Source of the DNA: CBDCWO01 sp965223405
Lineage (GTDB): Bacteria > Bacteroidota > Bacteroidia > Chitinophagales > Saprospiraceae
DNA: 64,000 nt
Assembly (NCBI GenBank): GCA_965223405.1
Contig: CBDCWO010000006.1
Location: 1,922,001 to 1,986,000 of the forward strand
Reading direction: 5' to 3'
The notes under the pieces are model-generated. The model saw only the letters and a list, made by a program, of their open reading frames with translations, made no database searches and had not been told where the DNA came from. Position numbers and translations under genes: made by a program. Positions within the stretch are counted from its first letter, which is position 1. Each line of letters begins with the position of its first letter. Of the stretch, positions 9,384 through 17,510 are shown in pieces.

Positions 9384-9833
9384 TTATTTATTAAATGATA
9401 GTTCCAAATATTCTTTTAATGCCTGGAGTGCCCGTGGCCATCCCGCCCTTACAGCCTCATAATACCAATCCCAATCCTTTCCATCTTTGAATCCTTTTTG
9501 TTCCACTGACAAGACGGTCCCAGCAATTTGTTCTGTAAGGTATATTTTAACCTGCATCGGTCCCAATATACCAATTTGGGGATTCAGGTATATATATCGA
9601 TCAATGATCAAAGATCTGTAAGAGAGTGATCGAATAATTCCTGAAGAAATATATTTGTAGCCGTGGTCGGAAGCTCCCCAGACCAAAGTGTAGATTCCTC
9701 CAATTCGAGGTTCGATCAAACACGCATCAACACCCCACCATGTGCTTAAAGCGCTTTGGTCCAAAAATATATTAATTACATTCTTAATAGGTATTGAAAC
9801 TTTAACATCAGCGATGATATTCCTTTTTTTCAT
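9384..9833 (-). CDS. SRPBCC / AHSA1-like domain protein
   Basis: A 149-residue START-fold protein. The pattern fits activator-of-Hsp90-ATPase-homologue (AHSA1) domains: ALSTWWGVDACLIEPRIGGIYTLVW near residues 25-50, beta strands through the middle, then DGKDWDWYYEAVRAGWPRALQALKEYLE, the long C-terminal helix closing the hydrophobic pocket. Small Bacteroidota members bind unidentified hydrophobic ligands or act on stress responses. The ATG at 9833 was chosen because the exact promoter box at 9858-9865 overlaps the longer TTG start. Monocistronic, convergent with ade. Confidence 0.85.
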   Translation of the reverse strand: MKKRNIIADVKVSIPIKNVINIFLDQSALSTWWGVDACLIEPRIGGIYTLVWGASDHGYKYISSGIIRSLSYRSLIIDRYIYLNPQIGILGPMQVKIYLTEQIAGTVLSVEQKGFKDGKDWDWYYEAVRAGWPRALQALKEYLELSFNK

Positions 9834-9857
9834 TGACAACTCATTGATTATAACACA

Positions 9858-9865
9858 CAAATATA
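9858..9865 (-). promoter_or_regulatory. -7 promoter box for the SRPBCC gene
   Basis: TATATTTG on the minus strand, an exact TAnnTTTG, 24 bp before the ATG at 9833. Confidence 0.6.
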
Positions 9866-9946
9866 TGGGATATAATTTTTATGGATTTGTGCTAAAAGGC
9901 TATTTTACTATAAATATTTTTCTTTAATTAAAGATTTGATTATCAA

Positions 9947-9980
9947 TTGCTTATATTCTGAAAAGAATATATTACCTTTG
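9947..9980 (+). promoter_or_regulatory. Promoter of the 108-residue hypothetical gene
   Basis: TTG at 9947-9949, a 23-bp spacer, then TACCTTTG at 9973-9980, matching the Bacteroidota TTG-N17-23-TAnnTTTG layout. The ATG at 10033 lies 52 bp downstream. Confidence 0.6.
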
Positions 9981-10032
9981 TTGAGAATCCCCCCTGTTTA
10001 AGACCCAATTCGTAAAGTTATATGTATCAAGC

Positions 10033-10359
10033 ATGCCGGTACAATTTCATCGGTTTGACAAGTATCATATTAACTACTTGACACCTGATTATGAGGGTAG
10101 GAAGGACCAGGTAGTAATATATTGCTCTCGATCCATTAATGGTAACGGGCTTACTGAGCCCGTGGGATCTATCCGTTTTTGGAAAGGCATAGTACCAGGT
10201 AATAAATGGTTTGGTAAAAACAATCTAAATTTGAACTACAATATCGATGATTTTTCACGAATCTTGGATATTCTAAGAAGCGAAGAATCCTTCTATATAT
10301 GTATGGATCCCGAAACCAAATTCGGATATATTGCAACCAGTTATAAAGATCCCGGATAA
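10033..10359 (+). CDS. Small hypothetical protein
   Basis: A 108-residue protein that I do not recognise. It has no signal peptide or membrane segment, is rich in Tyr, Asp and Asn, and ends with a CMDPETKFGYIATSYK segment. A well-spaced promoter lies 52 bp upstream and another unit begins 40 bp downstream, so it appears to be its own transcription unit. A 111-residue frame on the opposite strand covers its 3' half but overlaps the hydroxylase start and has no promoter, so the plus-strand frame is preferred. Confidence 0.6.
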   Translation: MPVQFHRFDKYHINYLTPDYEGRKDQVVIYCSRSINGNGLTEPVGSIRFWKGIVPGNKWFGKNNLNLNYNIDDFSRILDILRSEESFYICMDPETKFGYIATSYKDPG

Positions 10360-10398
10360 TTTTGAATTTATTGTGCTGATAATTAGGAAAATAAGACG

Positions 10399-10406
10399 TA
10401 CTTTTG
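10399..10406 (+). promoter_or_regulatory. -7 promoter box for the fatty acid hydroxylase gene
   Basis: TACTTTTG, exact TAnnTTTG, 30 bp before the ATG. A TTG at 10371-10373 is 25 bp upstream, slightly beyond the usual spacing. Confidence 0.55.
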
Positions 10407-10436
10407 TGGTGACTTTTCCACAAAAATCCTATTATC

Positions 10437-11084
10437 ATGAGCAGCGTAAAACAACAAGGACAAGGTAGAATCTTCAAAAACCCATTACTTGAAGCTCTTA
10501 CCAAATCTCATCCTGTAGTTATTCTCCTCGAGATGGGAACTTTCATGGGTGTAAGTTTTTATTTGTACAGCATTTTTGGTCAAGAGATCTCCTGGTGGTC
10601 AATGGTTTTGATATTTCTTTCTGGTTTATTATTCTGGACTTTTGCGGAATATTGCATACACCGGTATGTATTTCATTTTATTAATGATCAACCATGGTCG
10701 CATCGCTTTCAGTACATCATGCATGGTGTCCATCATGAATATCCCAATGATTTACCAAGAATCATCATGCCACCAGTTCCTGCTTTTCTTATATCCGCAT
10801 TGTTTTTTATTATTTTTTTCGCGATTATGAGGACCTATGCATTTTTGTTTTTTCCGGGATTTATATTAGGGTATTTGTTTTATGTAGGTATTCATTATTC
10901 CATTCACCGATTTCGGGCTCCCAAGATGCTTAAACATTTATGGGTAAACCATACCTTGCATCATCATCAATATCCGGATAAAGGATTTGGAGTATCTAAC
11001 TTGTTTTGGGACCGTATATTTGGCACCCTACCGCCGATGGAGAAGCGTAAGCGGAGCAACGTTGTAGTAAAAGGCAGTCAGTAG
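10437..11084 (+). CDS. Fatty acid hydroxylase / sterol desaturase family membrane protein
   Basis: A 215-residue di-iron membrane oxygenase. Four transmembrane segments bracket the histidine boxes: HRYVFH (His75-80), HGVHHEYP (His96-100), HYSIH (His153-157) and HTLHHHQYP (His172-177). The set and the spacing match fatty acid 2-hydroxylases (FA2H/Scs7-like catalytic domain) more than carotenoid hydroxylases. In Bacteroidota such enzymes may 2-hydroxylate the acyl chains of sphingolipids or ornithine-type lipids; which substrate is used here is inference. It has its own promoter and is convergent with the ligase gene 14 bp away. Confidence 0.9.
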   Translation: MSSVKQQGQGRIFKNPLLEALTKSHPVVILLEMGTFMGVSFYLYSIFGQEISWWSMVLIFLSGLLFWTFAEYCIHRYVFHFINDQPWSHRFQYIMHGVHHEYPNDLPRIIMPPVPAFLISALFFIIFFAIMRTYAFLFFPGFILGYLFYVGIHYSIHRFRAPKMLKHLWVNHTLHHHQYPDKGFGVSNLFWDRIFGTLPPMEKRKRSNVVVKGSQ

Positions 11085-11098
11085 GATTAATTACTGAA

Positions 11099-12673
11099 TT
11101 AGGCAAGTAATGATGTTAAGTACGCCAAAGTACTTACCTGCTCGAGTGTATATTCCTTTTTCCATTTAATAACCCGGGAGTGATTTATTAGAATTCCAGA
11201 CTTACGGCGGTTTGAAACTTCAATACTTTTAAAGGCTAACTCAAACACTAATTCCGGCTGTACAACTCGTACCGGTCCAAACCTTTCCGTGGTATGCTCT
11301 TTAATAAATCGATTAATTTCAGTGATTTCTTCCTCCAATAATTCAAGGTCTTTTTCGCTTAACTTAACAAGAGGAATTAATTGTTGTTTTGACCTTACTC
11401 CAAATGTATAGTTCACCGAAAGGTCAAATCCAAAACTACGTTCCACATACATGAGTACGGTATCCGCATAGAAAGGATCATTTTCCCATTTCCACCAACT
11501 ATTGCCATCCAGATTGGTATAGATTGAATCCTTCCTTTTCAAAATTATTCCCTCACTGTAATGATTGCGTGAGTTCTTCCTAATACGATCCAGACCCTCC
11601 CAATCCTCAAACTCGATCAACTCTGATTCGATAATATTTGAGTGGTTATGGTTCATTAATATCGATTCCAATCTTTCCCTCCGATCTTGGTAAGAAAAGG
11701 TTCGCATATCCATACCTTCATGTTCCAAAAGGTCAAAAGCACAAAAGACCACTGGTACTTCTTTCATCACTTTTTTGGAAATGGTCTGACGATTATGCCG
11801 TTTTCCAAGAAATGTTTTAGGCGATGGAACTCCGTCGATAAATGCCAAGATCTCACCATCCAGTACAGTTCCGTCCGGAATATGATGGGCTGAATTAGCA
11901 ATTTCAGGATAAATCTGGGTAACAAGTTCCCCTTTTGGGGTCCATAAATAAATAGCATCTGACCTCCTCACTAACTGGCAGCGAATGCCATCCCACTTCC
12001 TTTCGGCAAACCAATCATGTGGAAATCCCAAATCATTAGGATGATAAATCTGGGAAATATGATGAAAAAATGGAAATGGTTTGAAATCATGTGATTCTTG
12101 GGTATCAAAAAACAATTCATGAAAAGTTATGCTTTCAGGATACCACTTGGTTATCAATTGACTTGCTACTTTGTATTTTGATATTCCGGTAACTTTTGCA
12201 ATCACTGCCGTCAATATTGTTTGTGGTATCCTGTTTCTGAAACCTCCGGTTATCAATTTATTGAATAATAAATGTTCACCGGTATCCAGCTTATTCCAGG
12301 CTTGGAAAATCTTTTCCTTTTGCTCATAAGTTGTTAGACCCTCTAACCCAAAGATATATTCCATCCAGTAGGAAAGATCGTCTTCAGTGCTACCTGAGGC
12401 AGGTAACAATAGTGAGCAAGTTTCAGTGATATCACCAGCTAGTTGTAAGCTGGCCGTAAAAATCCATTCGGGAAGGTTTACAAATTCAAGGGTCCAATCT
12501 TTTAATTTTGCAATAGTTACTATTCGCCTGGGTTTGTGACCTGACAAAAGTGCCAGAGCCCATATACTGTCCGGGTCACTGCTCCTCATAAAATAGGATG
12601 CCAATTCCCTGGATAGGATATTACTATCAAGTGTTAGGCTAATCGTATTAATCAGGTTGGCAAAGCTCTTCAT
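11099..12673 (-). CDS. ATP-dependent DNA ligase (Lhr-cluster type)
   Basis: A 524-residue nucleotidyltransferase-type ligase. An all-helical N-terminal DNA-binding domain (residues ~1-200) precedes the adenylation domain with motif I KWDGIR (nucleophile Lys226), motif III DGEILAF, motif IV EGIILKRKDSIY and motif V WWKWENDPF, then an OB-fold. The start ATG overlaps the stop of the upstream exonuclease gene by 4 bp, showing translational coupling. In many bacteria this ligase and the MBL exonuclease are encoded with an Lhr-like helicase and a phosphoesterase in a putative DNA-repair module; those two genes are not adjacent here. Confidence 0.94.
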   Translation of the reverse strand: MKSFANLINTISLTLDSNILSRELASYFMRSSDPDSIWALALLSGHKPRRIVTIAKLKDWTLEFVNLPEWIFTASLQLAGDITETCSLLLPASGSTEDDLSYWMEYIFGLEGLTTYEQKEKIFQAWNKLDTGEHLLFNKLITGGFRNRIPQTILTAVIAKVTGISKYKVASQLITKWYPESITFHELFFDTQESHDFKPFPFFHHISQIYHPNDLGFPHDWFAERKWDGIRCQLVRRSDAIYLWTPKGELVTQIYPEIANSAHHIPDGTVLDGEILAFIDGVPSPKTFLGKRHNRQTISKKVMKEVPVVFCAFDLLEHEGMDMRTFSYQDRRERLESILMNHNHSNIIESELIEFEDWEGLDRIRKNSRNHYSEGIILKRKDSIYTNLDGNSWWKWENDPFYADTVLMYVERSFGFDLSVNYTFGVRSKQQLIPLVKLSEKDLELLEEEITEINRFIKEHTTERFGPVRVVQPELVFELAFKSIEVSNRRKSGILINHSRVIKWKKEYTLEQVSTLAYLTSLLA

Positions 12674-13668
12674 GATCCGTTGAGTTCAGATTCAATATTT
12701 CCCAATTTGCTATTCACTACTCTTGCATCTTGGCCATTTTCGCATAACCACCGCGCAAATACATCAGCAAATCCATGAGTCACATAAACCCGGTCTGGAT
12801 TGCAGTCACGAACTACCTGATTCAGGCCATTCCAATCCGCGTGATCTGATAGTACAAACCCCTGATTTATACCGCGAGTCCGTCTATTATTTCTTGAAGC
12901 CATCCAACCTGAAACTCCGGCAATTGAATAATTACCAAGACTTTTAATCGAGTCAATAACACTTGACGGAGGCGAAATGATAAGGGAACCTGATTGTATA
13001 TTATCTATTTCATAAGGAGCAAAACGAACAGTTGTACGTATATTAGTCCCACTAATTCTGATAATCTGATTAATAACATCTATGTTCTTGCTAACATATA
13101 TTTTGCCGATGCGATTATCTACACTTTGAATGATCCGTTGAGCCTTGCCTAACGAATAGGCATAGACTATAGAATAGACGTCATTCCTGCAATTCTGATC
13201 CCACCATTGATTAATATCACTGAAAACCGTTTGCGGATCTTGCCACTGATAAATAGGCAATCCAAAGGTAGATTCTGTGACCAACACATCACAGGGCACT
13301 GGTTCGAAGTTCGCGGCAACGGGATCCATGTCAAGTTTGTAATCCCCGGTGATTACCCATGTTATACCCCGATAGGTCAACTTAACCTGTGCTGAACCAA
13401 AAACGTGTCCGGCAGGAAATAAGGTTATACTTACTCCGTTTACCAGAAATGTTTCACCATATTCATATGACGAAACTTTTATCGCACCAAGTCTGTGTTT
13501 TAAAATATTTTTAGAATGATGATGGCATATGTATTGCTTACTTCCTCTGCGTGCATGATCTGAATGGCCATGGGTAATAATGGCTTTAGGAACCCCTCTG
13601 GACGGATCTATATAAAAATCTCCGGGTGGGCAGTAAAAACCCTTTTTTGTAAATTGAATTAACTCCAT
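12670..13668 (-). CDS. Ligase-associated DNA exonuclease (MBL fold)
   Basis: A 332-residue metallo-beta-lactamase/beta-CASP type nuclease resembling mRNA 3'-end processing factor and SNM1-like nucleases. Metal ligands: THGHSDH (His33, His35, Asp37, His38), an AGHVFGSA segment, GDYKLD, and SDHADWNGL in the C-terminal part. The gene ends inside the ligase start (4-bp overlap). Its partner ligase implies end-processing before sealing in DNA repair. The start at 13668 gives the usual family N-terminus. It is divergent from the MarR-GNAT gene across a 155-bp AT-rich spacer. Confidence 0.92.
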   Translation of the reverse strand: MELIQFTKKGFYCPPGDFYIDPSRGVPKAIITHGHSDHARRGSKQYICHHHSKNILKHRLGAIKVSSYEYGETFLVNGVSITLFPAGHVFGSAQVKLTYRGITWVITGDYKLDMDPVAANFEPVPCDVLVTESTFGLPIYQWQDPQTVFSDINQWWDQNCRNDVYSIVYAYSLGKAQRIIQSVDNRIGKIYVSKNIDVINQIIRISGTNIRTTVRFAPYEIDNIQSGSLIISPPSSVIDSIKSLGNYSIAGVSGWMASRNNRRTRGINQGFVLSDHADWNGLNQVVRDCNPDRVYVTHGFADVFARWLCENGQDARVVNSKLGNIESELNGS

Positions 13669-13784
13669 TGTGCTCTTGCTAAATTAATAAAACTTCACCC
13701 AGCCCAATGACTTGGTCACAATATACTCCTCCTTTTTACTAGAATAGTTTAATTAATACATCAGAGAATTAAATATTCACTTAA

Positions 13785-13809
13785 CAAATATATATATTTA
13801 CTTACGTAA
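13785..13809. promoter_or_regulatory. AT-rich palindromic region between the exonuclease and MarR-GNAT genes
   Basis: A 14-bp perfect palindrome AAATATATATATTT (13786-13799) is followed by TTACGTAA (13802-13809), 14 bp before the regulator ATG. CAAATATA at 13785-13792 reads as an exact TATATTTG box on the minus strand and could start the exonuclease-ligase transcript with a long leader. Autoregulation by the MarR domain is inference. Confidence 0.4.
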
Positions 13810-13823
13810 ACAATTACATAAAT

Positions 13824-14780
13824 ATGAAGCATATCGACTATATAGAGTATTTGGTATTGAAGACCAAATTGAAGGGATTCATCGAAAAACTAAATCAAGA
13901 CGAATCAAAAGTATATCAATCACTGGCGGTTAAGATTCCAGTTCGATGGATGACATTACTTCATCTTTTATATCAAAGGAATGAACCCATCACCATTACT
14001 CAGGCAGCTTCACAATTAAACCGCACTCACCCGGATGTACATTTGATCAACAAACAAATGCTTAAGGAAAATTTGGTCCAAAATACTTTCGATCAAAAGG
14101 ATCGTAGAAAACGATTGATGCAACTTTCCCCCAAAGGAATTAAAGAAGTTGAAAAGTTGCTGCCGATCTGGGAAGCCACCGAAGCTGCCACTCAAAAATG
14201 GATTGAGGATAAGGCTCCTGATTTTATGTTACATCTGGAGGCATTAGAGAATTCGATGCTCCACCAATCATTCTATGATCGAATTATCCATGAGATCAGA
14301 GCAATAGACTACGCCTCCGTCAAGATCAAAAGCTATTCCTCTGATGACAAACTTTTTGTTGAAGAAGCATATCAAAATTGGTCTAAGAAAAAATTCCGTA
14401 TCCGGGAAATCGAAGAATCTCTTGAAAATCTGAGAAAATATGTGTTCAACAATGGAGGACAAATTCTGATCGCCGAGAAAGAATCACAGAATCTTGGATT
14501 TGCTTTAATTATCCGCCAAAGTTATCATGTCGCCAGAATTGCCGGACTATGGACTCATCGCAAGTATCGAAAGCGACAAATAGGTCATCGCTTATTGGAT
14601 GCTACTATAGAGTTTACTCGAGATATTGGTTGTAAATACTTACTGATAAATTTAAACCGGATCATGGTAGCTGCCGAATATTTGGTAAAGAAGAAAGGAT
14701 TCACTATTTCAAACGTCCTGAACAAAAATTACCCACCCTATGAAAATTCACCATTGTCCTACATTATGGAATTAGATTAA
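13824..14780 (+). CDS. MarR-type regulator fused to a GNAT acetyltransferase domain
   Basis: A 318-residue two-domain protein. Residues ~1-145 form a MarR winged helix (AASQLNRTHPDVHLINKQM as recognition region, then the DQKDRRKRLMQLSPKG wing). Residues ~165-318 form a GNAT fold with acetyl-CoA loop region THRKYRKRQIGHRLL. Such HTH/GNAT fusions are known as single proteins and probably sense or modify a small metabolite or peptide. Downstream genes begin after 13 bp and encode dipeptide epimerase and a DUF819 transporter, which points to amino acids or dipeptides as effector; that link is inference. Confidence 0.88.
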   Translation: MKHIDYIEYLVLKTKLKGFIEKLNQDESKVYQSLAVKIPVRWMTLLHLLYQRNEPITITQAASQLNRTHPDVHLINKQMLKENLVQNTFDQKDRRKRLMQLSPKGIKEVEKLLPIWEATEAATQKWIEDKAPDFMLHLEALENSMLHQSFYDRIIHEIRAIDYASVKIKSYSSDDKLFVEEAYQNWSKKKFRIREIEESLENLRKYVFNNGGQILIAEKESQNLGFALIIRQSYHVARIAGLWTHRKYRKRQIGHRLLDATIEFTRDIGCKYLLINLNRIMVAAEYLVKKKGFTISNVLNKNYPPYENSPLSYIMELD

Positions 14781-14793
14781 GAACTTAGGATTT

Positions 14794-15900
14794 ATGATTA
14801 TTGATCGGATTGAGATTTATAAAGCAGATCTACTACTGAAAGAGCCGTTTAGGATTTCATTGGAAACGGTGCGTACAGCGCAGAATCTATTTGTTCTGAT
14901 CCTGACCAGAGATGGTTTAGTAGGCAGTGGTGAATGTTGCCCTTTTCCTAGCATCAATGGTGAGCATCAGATTTCGCAATGGAATTTAGCTCCGAGGCTC
15001 GCCAGGGCCTGGATTGGAAAGACAGCAAAAAATATCCCTGCACGAATTGATGAACTTGATGAAATTTTACTTGGCAATAATAGCCTAAAAAGTGCATTTG
15101 ATATGGCATTATATGATTTGAATGCACAATTTGCAGGCTTGCCTCTTTGGCAATTTCTGGGAGGTCAACCACGTGAAATAATTACCGATATGACGGTAAG
15201 TTTGATGAGCGCGCAAGAAATGGCAGACAAAGCGCTTACCTATTTCCAGCATGGTTTCGAAACCATAAAGATTAAATTGGGAGAAGATTCGGTAGAGGAT
15301 ATCCAACGCATTGAGGTTATCCGGCAAACCATTGGAGACCATGTTGCTCTGAGAATCGATGCGAATCAAGGGTGGAATGAAAACTCTGCTCTAAAAGTAC
15401 TACAAGCAATTGATCCTTTCCATATCGGGCACTGTGAGGAGCCTCTTCCTCATTGGAATTTAAAAGGCCAGGTCGATTTGACTGCCAGAAGTCCAATCCC
15501 CATTATGGCGGATGAATCGCTGTTTGATCACCATGATGCCAAAAGACTTCTGGACTTTAAAGCCTGCCATGAATTCAATATAAAATTGGGTAAATCAGGA
15601 GGTATTCACAAAGCTCTAAAGATTTCAGAATTGGCAGGTGAGAACAAAATTAGATGCCAGGTAGGATGTTTTATGGAAACCAGACTCGCAATGACTGCCC
15701 TAACTCATTTTGTCTACGCCAATCCGGTAGTATGCTATTTTGATATGGATGCCCCCTTGCTACTTGGCGAAGATCCAATAGTTCAAGGCATTCAATACTC
15801 GGATGGAGGTATAATAAAACTAAATACTAATTTAGTGGGCCTGGGAGCATGTGTAGATCCGGAATATTTAAATAAATGCCAACAAATTATAATTTCCTAA
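14794..15900 (+). CDS. Dipeptide epimerase (L-Ala-D/L-Glu epimerase type)
   Basis: A 368-residue enolase-superfamily enzyme of the muconate-lactonizing subgroup. Catalytic layout is complete: KxK at Lys159/Lys161, metal ligands Asp189, Glu215 and Asp240, and the opposite-face base Lys264. A C-terminal DMD motif (in YFDMDAP) matches the DxD signature that binds the dipeptide ammonium group. These enzymes epimerise L-Ala-D-Glu released from murein so that it can be hydrolysed and reused; specificity for other dipeptides is common in Bacteroidota. The 3' end overlaps the DUF819 gene by 25 bp. Confidence 0.93.
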   Translation: MIIDRIEIYKADLLLKEPFRISLETVRTAQNLFVLILTRDGLVGSGECCPFPSINGEHQISQWNLAPRLARAWIGKTAKNIPARIDELDEILLGNNSLKSAFDMALYDLNAQFAGLPLWQFLGGQPREIITDMTVSLMSAQEMADKALTYFQHGFETIKIKLGEDSVEDIQRIEVIRQTIGDHVALRIDANQGWNENSALKVLQAIDPFHIGHCEEPLPHWNLKGQVDLTARSPIPIMADESLFDHHDAKRLLDFKACHEFNIKLGKSGGIHKALKISELAGENKIRCQVGCFMETRLAMTALTHFVYANPVVCYFDMDAPLLLGEDPIVQGIQYSDGGIIKLNTNLVGLGACVDPEYLNKCQQIIIS

Positions 15901-17072
15901 CTGTGAATTCTATCATTCTTCCCTCACAGCACTTCACTTTATTGACTCTCCTGTTTGCTGTGGTAGCGTTAGGCATCGTTGGAGAACAAAAAGGGTGGTA
16001 TGGAAAAATATCAGGAGTTTTTATCACCATCTTGGCAGGAGCGCTATTAACCACGGCCGGAGTTATACCATCGGCTTCTAATCCCGATATCGAAGTCCCA
16101 GTCTATCATTTTGTATATCAATATGTCGTGCCCATATCTATTACATTTTTGTTATTTAATGCCCGGTTAAAAATGATTATTAAGGAATCGGGGCGGCTAT
16201 TAGTTTTGTTTTTTATAGGTAGTCTGGGCGTGGTACTGGGTGCAATTATCGCTTTTAGCCTTATTTCCGTAGGACCGGATACTTATAAGATGATGGGTGT
16301 TTTTATCGGAACTTATACTGGAGGTAGTGTAAACTTTATGTCAGTTGCCACTGCACTTGGGTTTGATCAGAGCCCTCTCTTTGCTCCGTGCGTTGCTATT
16401 GACAATGTATATACGAACTTATACTTTGTTTTACTTTTTACCGTTCCCGCCATATCCTGGCTCCAGAGGTTTTATCCCATTTACGAAGAAGATGATTTGA
16501 AAGATAAAGAGGTCATCAAGCCAGATTATACCTCGCTCACATTGAGCTCTCTAGCAAAAATATTCTTGTCCTCTTTGTTCATATGTGCTGTTGCTTCTGA
16601 ATTGTCGCCGATTCTTGAAAATGTACTACAAACAGAAGTGAAATTAAGTATTTTATTAATCACCTTATTTACTATTGTAGGAGTCAATATCTTTCCCGGA
16701 TTTTTTGCTAAACTGGAGAAATGGGCATTTACATTCGGGATGTATTTGATGTATTTATTTTTAGCTGTGATTGGAGCTGCTTCAGATATTAAAACCATCT
16801 TAATTTCATCACCTTCCATCATAATCTTTGTAACGATAGTTCTGATTATCCATTTGAGTATAATACTGATTTTTGGTAAATGGTTAAATTTCAGTTTGAA
16901 AGAAATTGCGGTAGCATCGATGGCTAATATCGGAGGGCCCTCGGTCTCCGCCCCTATGGCAGCGAGTTATCAAATGAAAAAAGCAATTACTCCGGCCATT
17001 TTGATCGCTATTCTGGGTTATATTGTGGGGACTTTCTTAGGAGTTGGAGTCAGTACTCTTCTGGCACCATAA
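15876..17072 (+). CDS. DUF819 family membrane protein, probable transporter
   Basis: A 398-residue integral membrane protein with about ten to eleven hydrophobic segments in two halves. Family features include the YTGGSVNFMSVATALG stretch in the first half and the ANIGGPSVSAPMAASYQ stretch in the second, an inverted-repeat layout like that of secondary transporters. DUF819 (YjcL-like) genes often neighbour dipeptide epimerase, and the 25-bp overlap here supports uptake or export of murein peptides or derived amino acids. The actual substrate has not been demonstrated for this family as far as I know. Confidence 0.9.
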   Translation: MPTNYNFLTVNSIILPSQHFTLLTLLFAVVALGIVGEQKGWYGKISGVFITILAGALLTTAGVIPSASNPDIEVPVYHFVYQYVVPISITFLLFNARLKMIIKESGRLLVLFFIGSLGVVLGAIIAFSLISVGPDTYKMMGVFIGTYTGGSVNFMSVATALGFDQSPLFAPCVAIDNVYTNLYFVLLFTVPAISWLQRFYPIYEEDDLKDKEVIKPDYTSLTLSSLAKIFLSSLFICAVASELSPILENVLQTEVKLSILLITLFTIVGVNIFPGFFAKLEKWAFTFGMYLMYLFLAVIGAASDIKTILISSPSIIIFVTIVLIIHLSIILIFGKWLNFSLKEIAVASMANIGGPSVSAPMAASYQMKKAITPAILIAILGYIVGTFLGVGVSTLLAP

Positions 17073-17121
17073 GGGGAATTTACAGTGAATTGATCATGTT
17101 ATTAATACAGATCCATTTATT

Positions 17122-17490
17122 ATGACTTTTTCTGCTGAAAATCGAGAAAATGTGCTTTCCTGGATATTGAGAGCTATCCTGATTTTGCTTATTTTCTTTT
17201 ATCTCTTATTTTCTCTGGACGTATTTTTGGAAAACCACAAATTGGGAAAATTGATCATAGCCTTTTTTATGCACAACTTATTTACGATCAGCCTTGCTGT
17301 TTGTTTATGGATTGCCTGGAAGAGAGAAAATCTAGGTGGTATCTTGCTGGTTATCCTCGGGCTGTTTATGATGTATTTCTTTGGTGGACCTATCCAATTA
17401 TCGGGGGTTACCTGGGTATTGGTATTGATTCCATTACTGGTTGGCATCCTCTTTTTGGTCAATCACTATCTTTTACAAAAAAGAGAATAG
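17122..17490 (+). CDS. Small four-helix membrane protein, hypothetical
   Basis: A 122-residue protein with four predicted membrane helices (roughly residues 12-32, 43-65, 70-88 and 93-117) and short basic loops; it ends LLQKRE. I do not recognise the family. It is the last gene of the MarR-GNAT / epimerase / DUF819 operon (49 bp behind DUF819) and is convergent with thrS, 20 bp away. Confidence 0.75.
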   Translation: MTFSAENRENVLSWILRAILILLIFFYLLFSLDVFLENHKLGKLIIAFFMHNLFTISLAVCLWIAWKRENLGGILLVILGLFMMYFFGGPIQLSGVTWVLVLIPLLVGILFLVNHYLLQKRE

Positions 17491-17510
17491 TAAATCTCCA
17501 TAGGCTAAAT

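Noticed and set aside
10169..10504. 111-residue minus-strand frame
   Set aside because: Overlaps both the 108-residue gene and the hydroxylase start, crossing the hydroxylase promoter box; no recognisable pattern.
11638..11958. Several overlapping frames of 60-68 residues
   Set aside because: Shadows of the DNA ligase adenylation domain.
13299..13315. GGTTCGAAGTTCG resembling a tRNA T-arm
   Set aside because: Lies inside the exonuclease gene, and no acceptor or anticodon arm can be folded around it.
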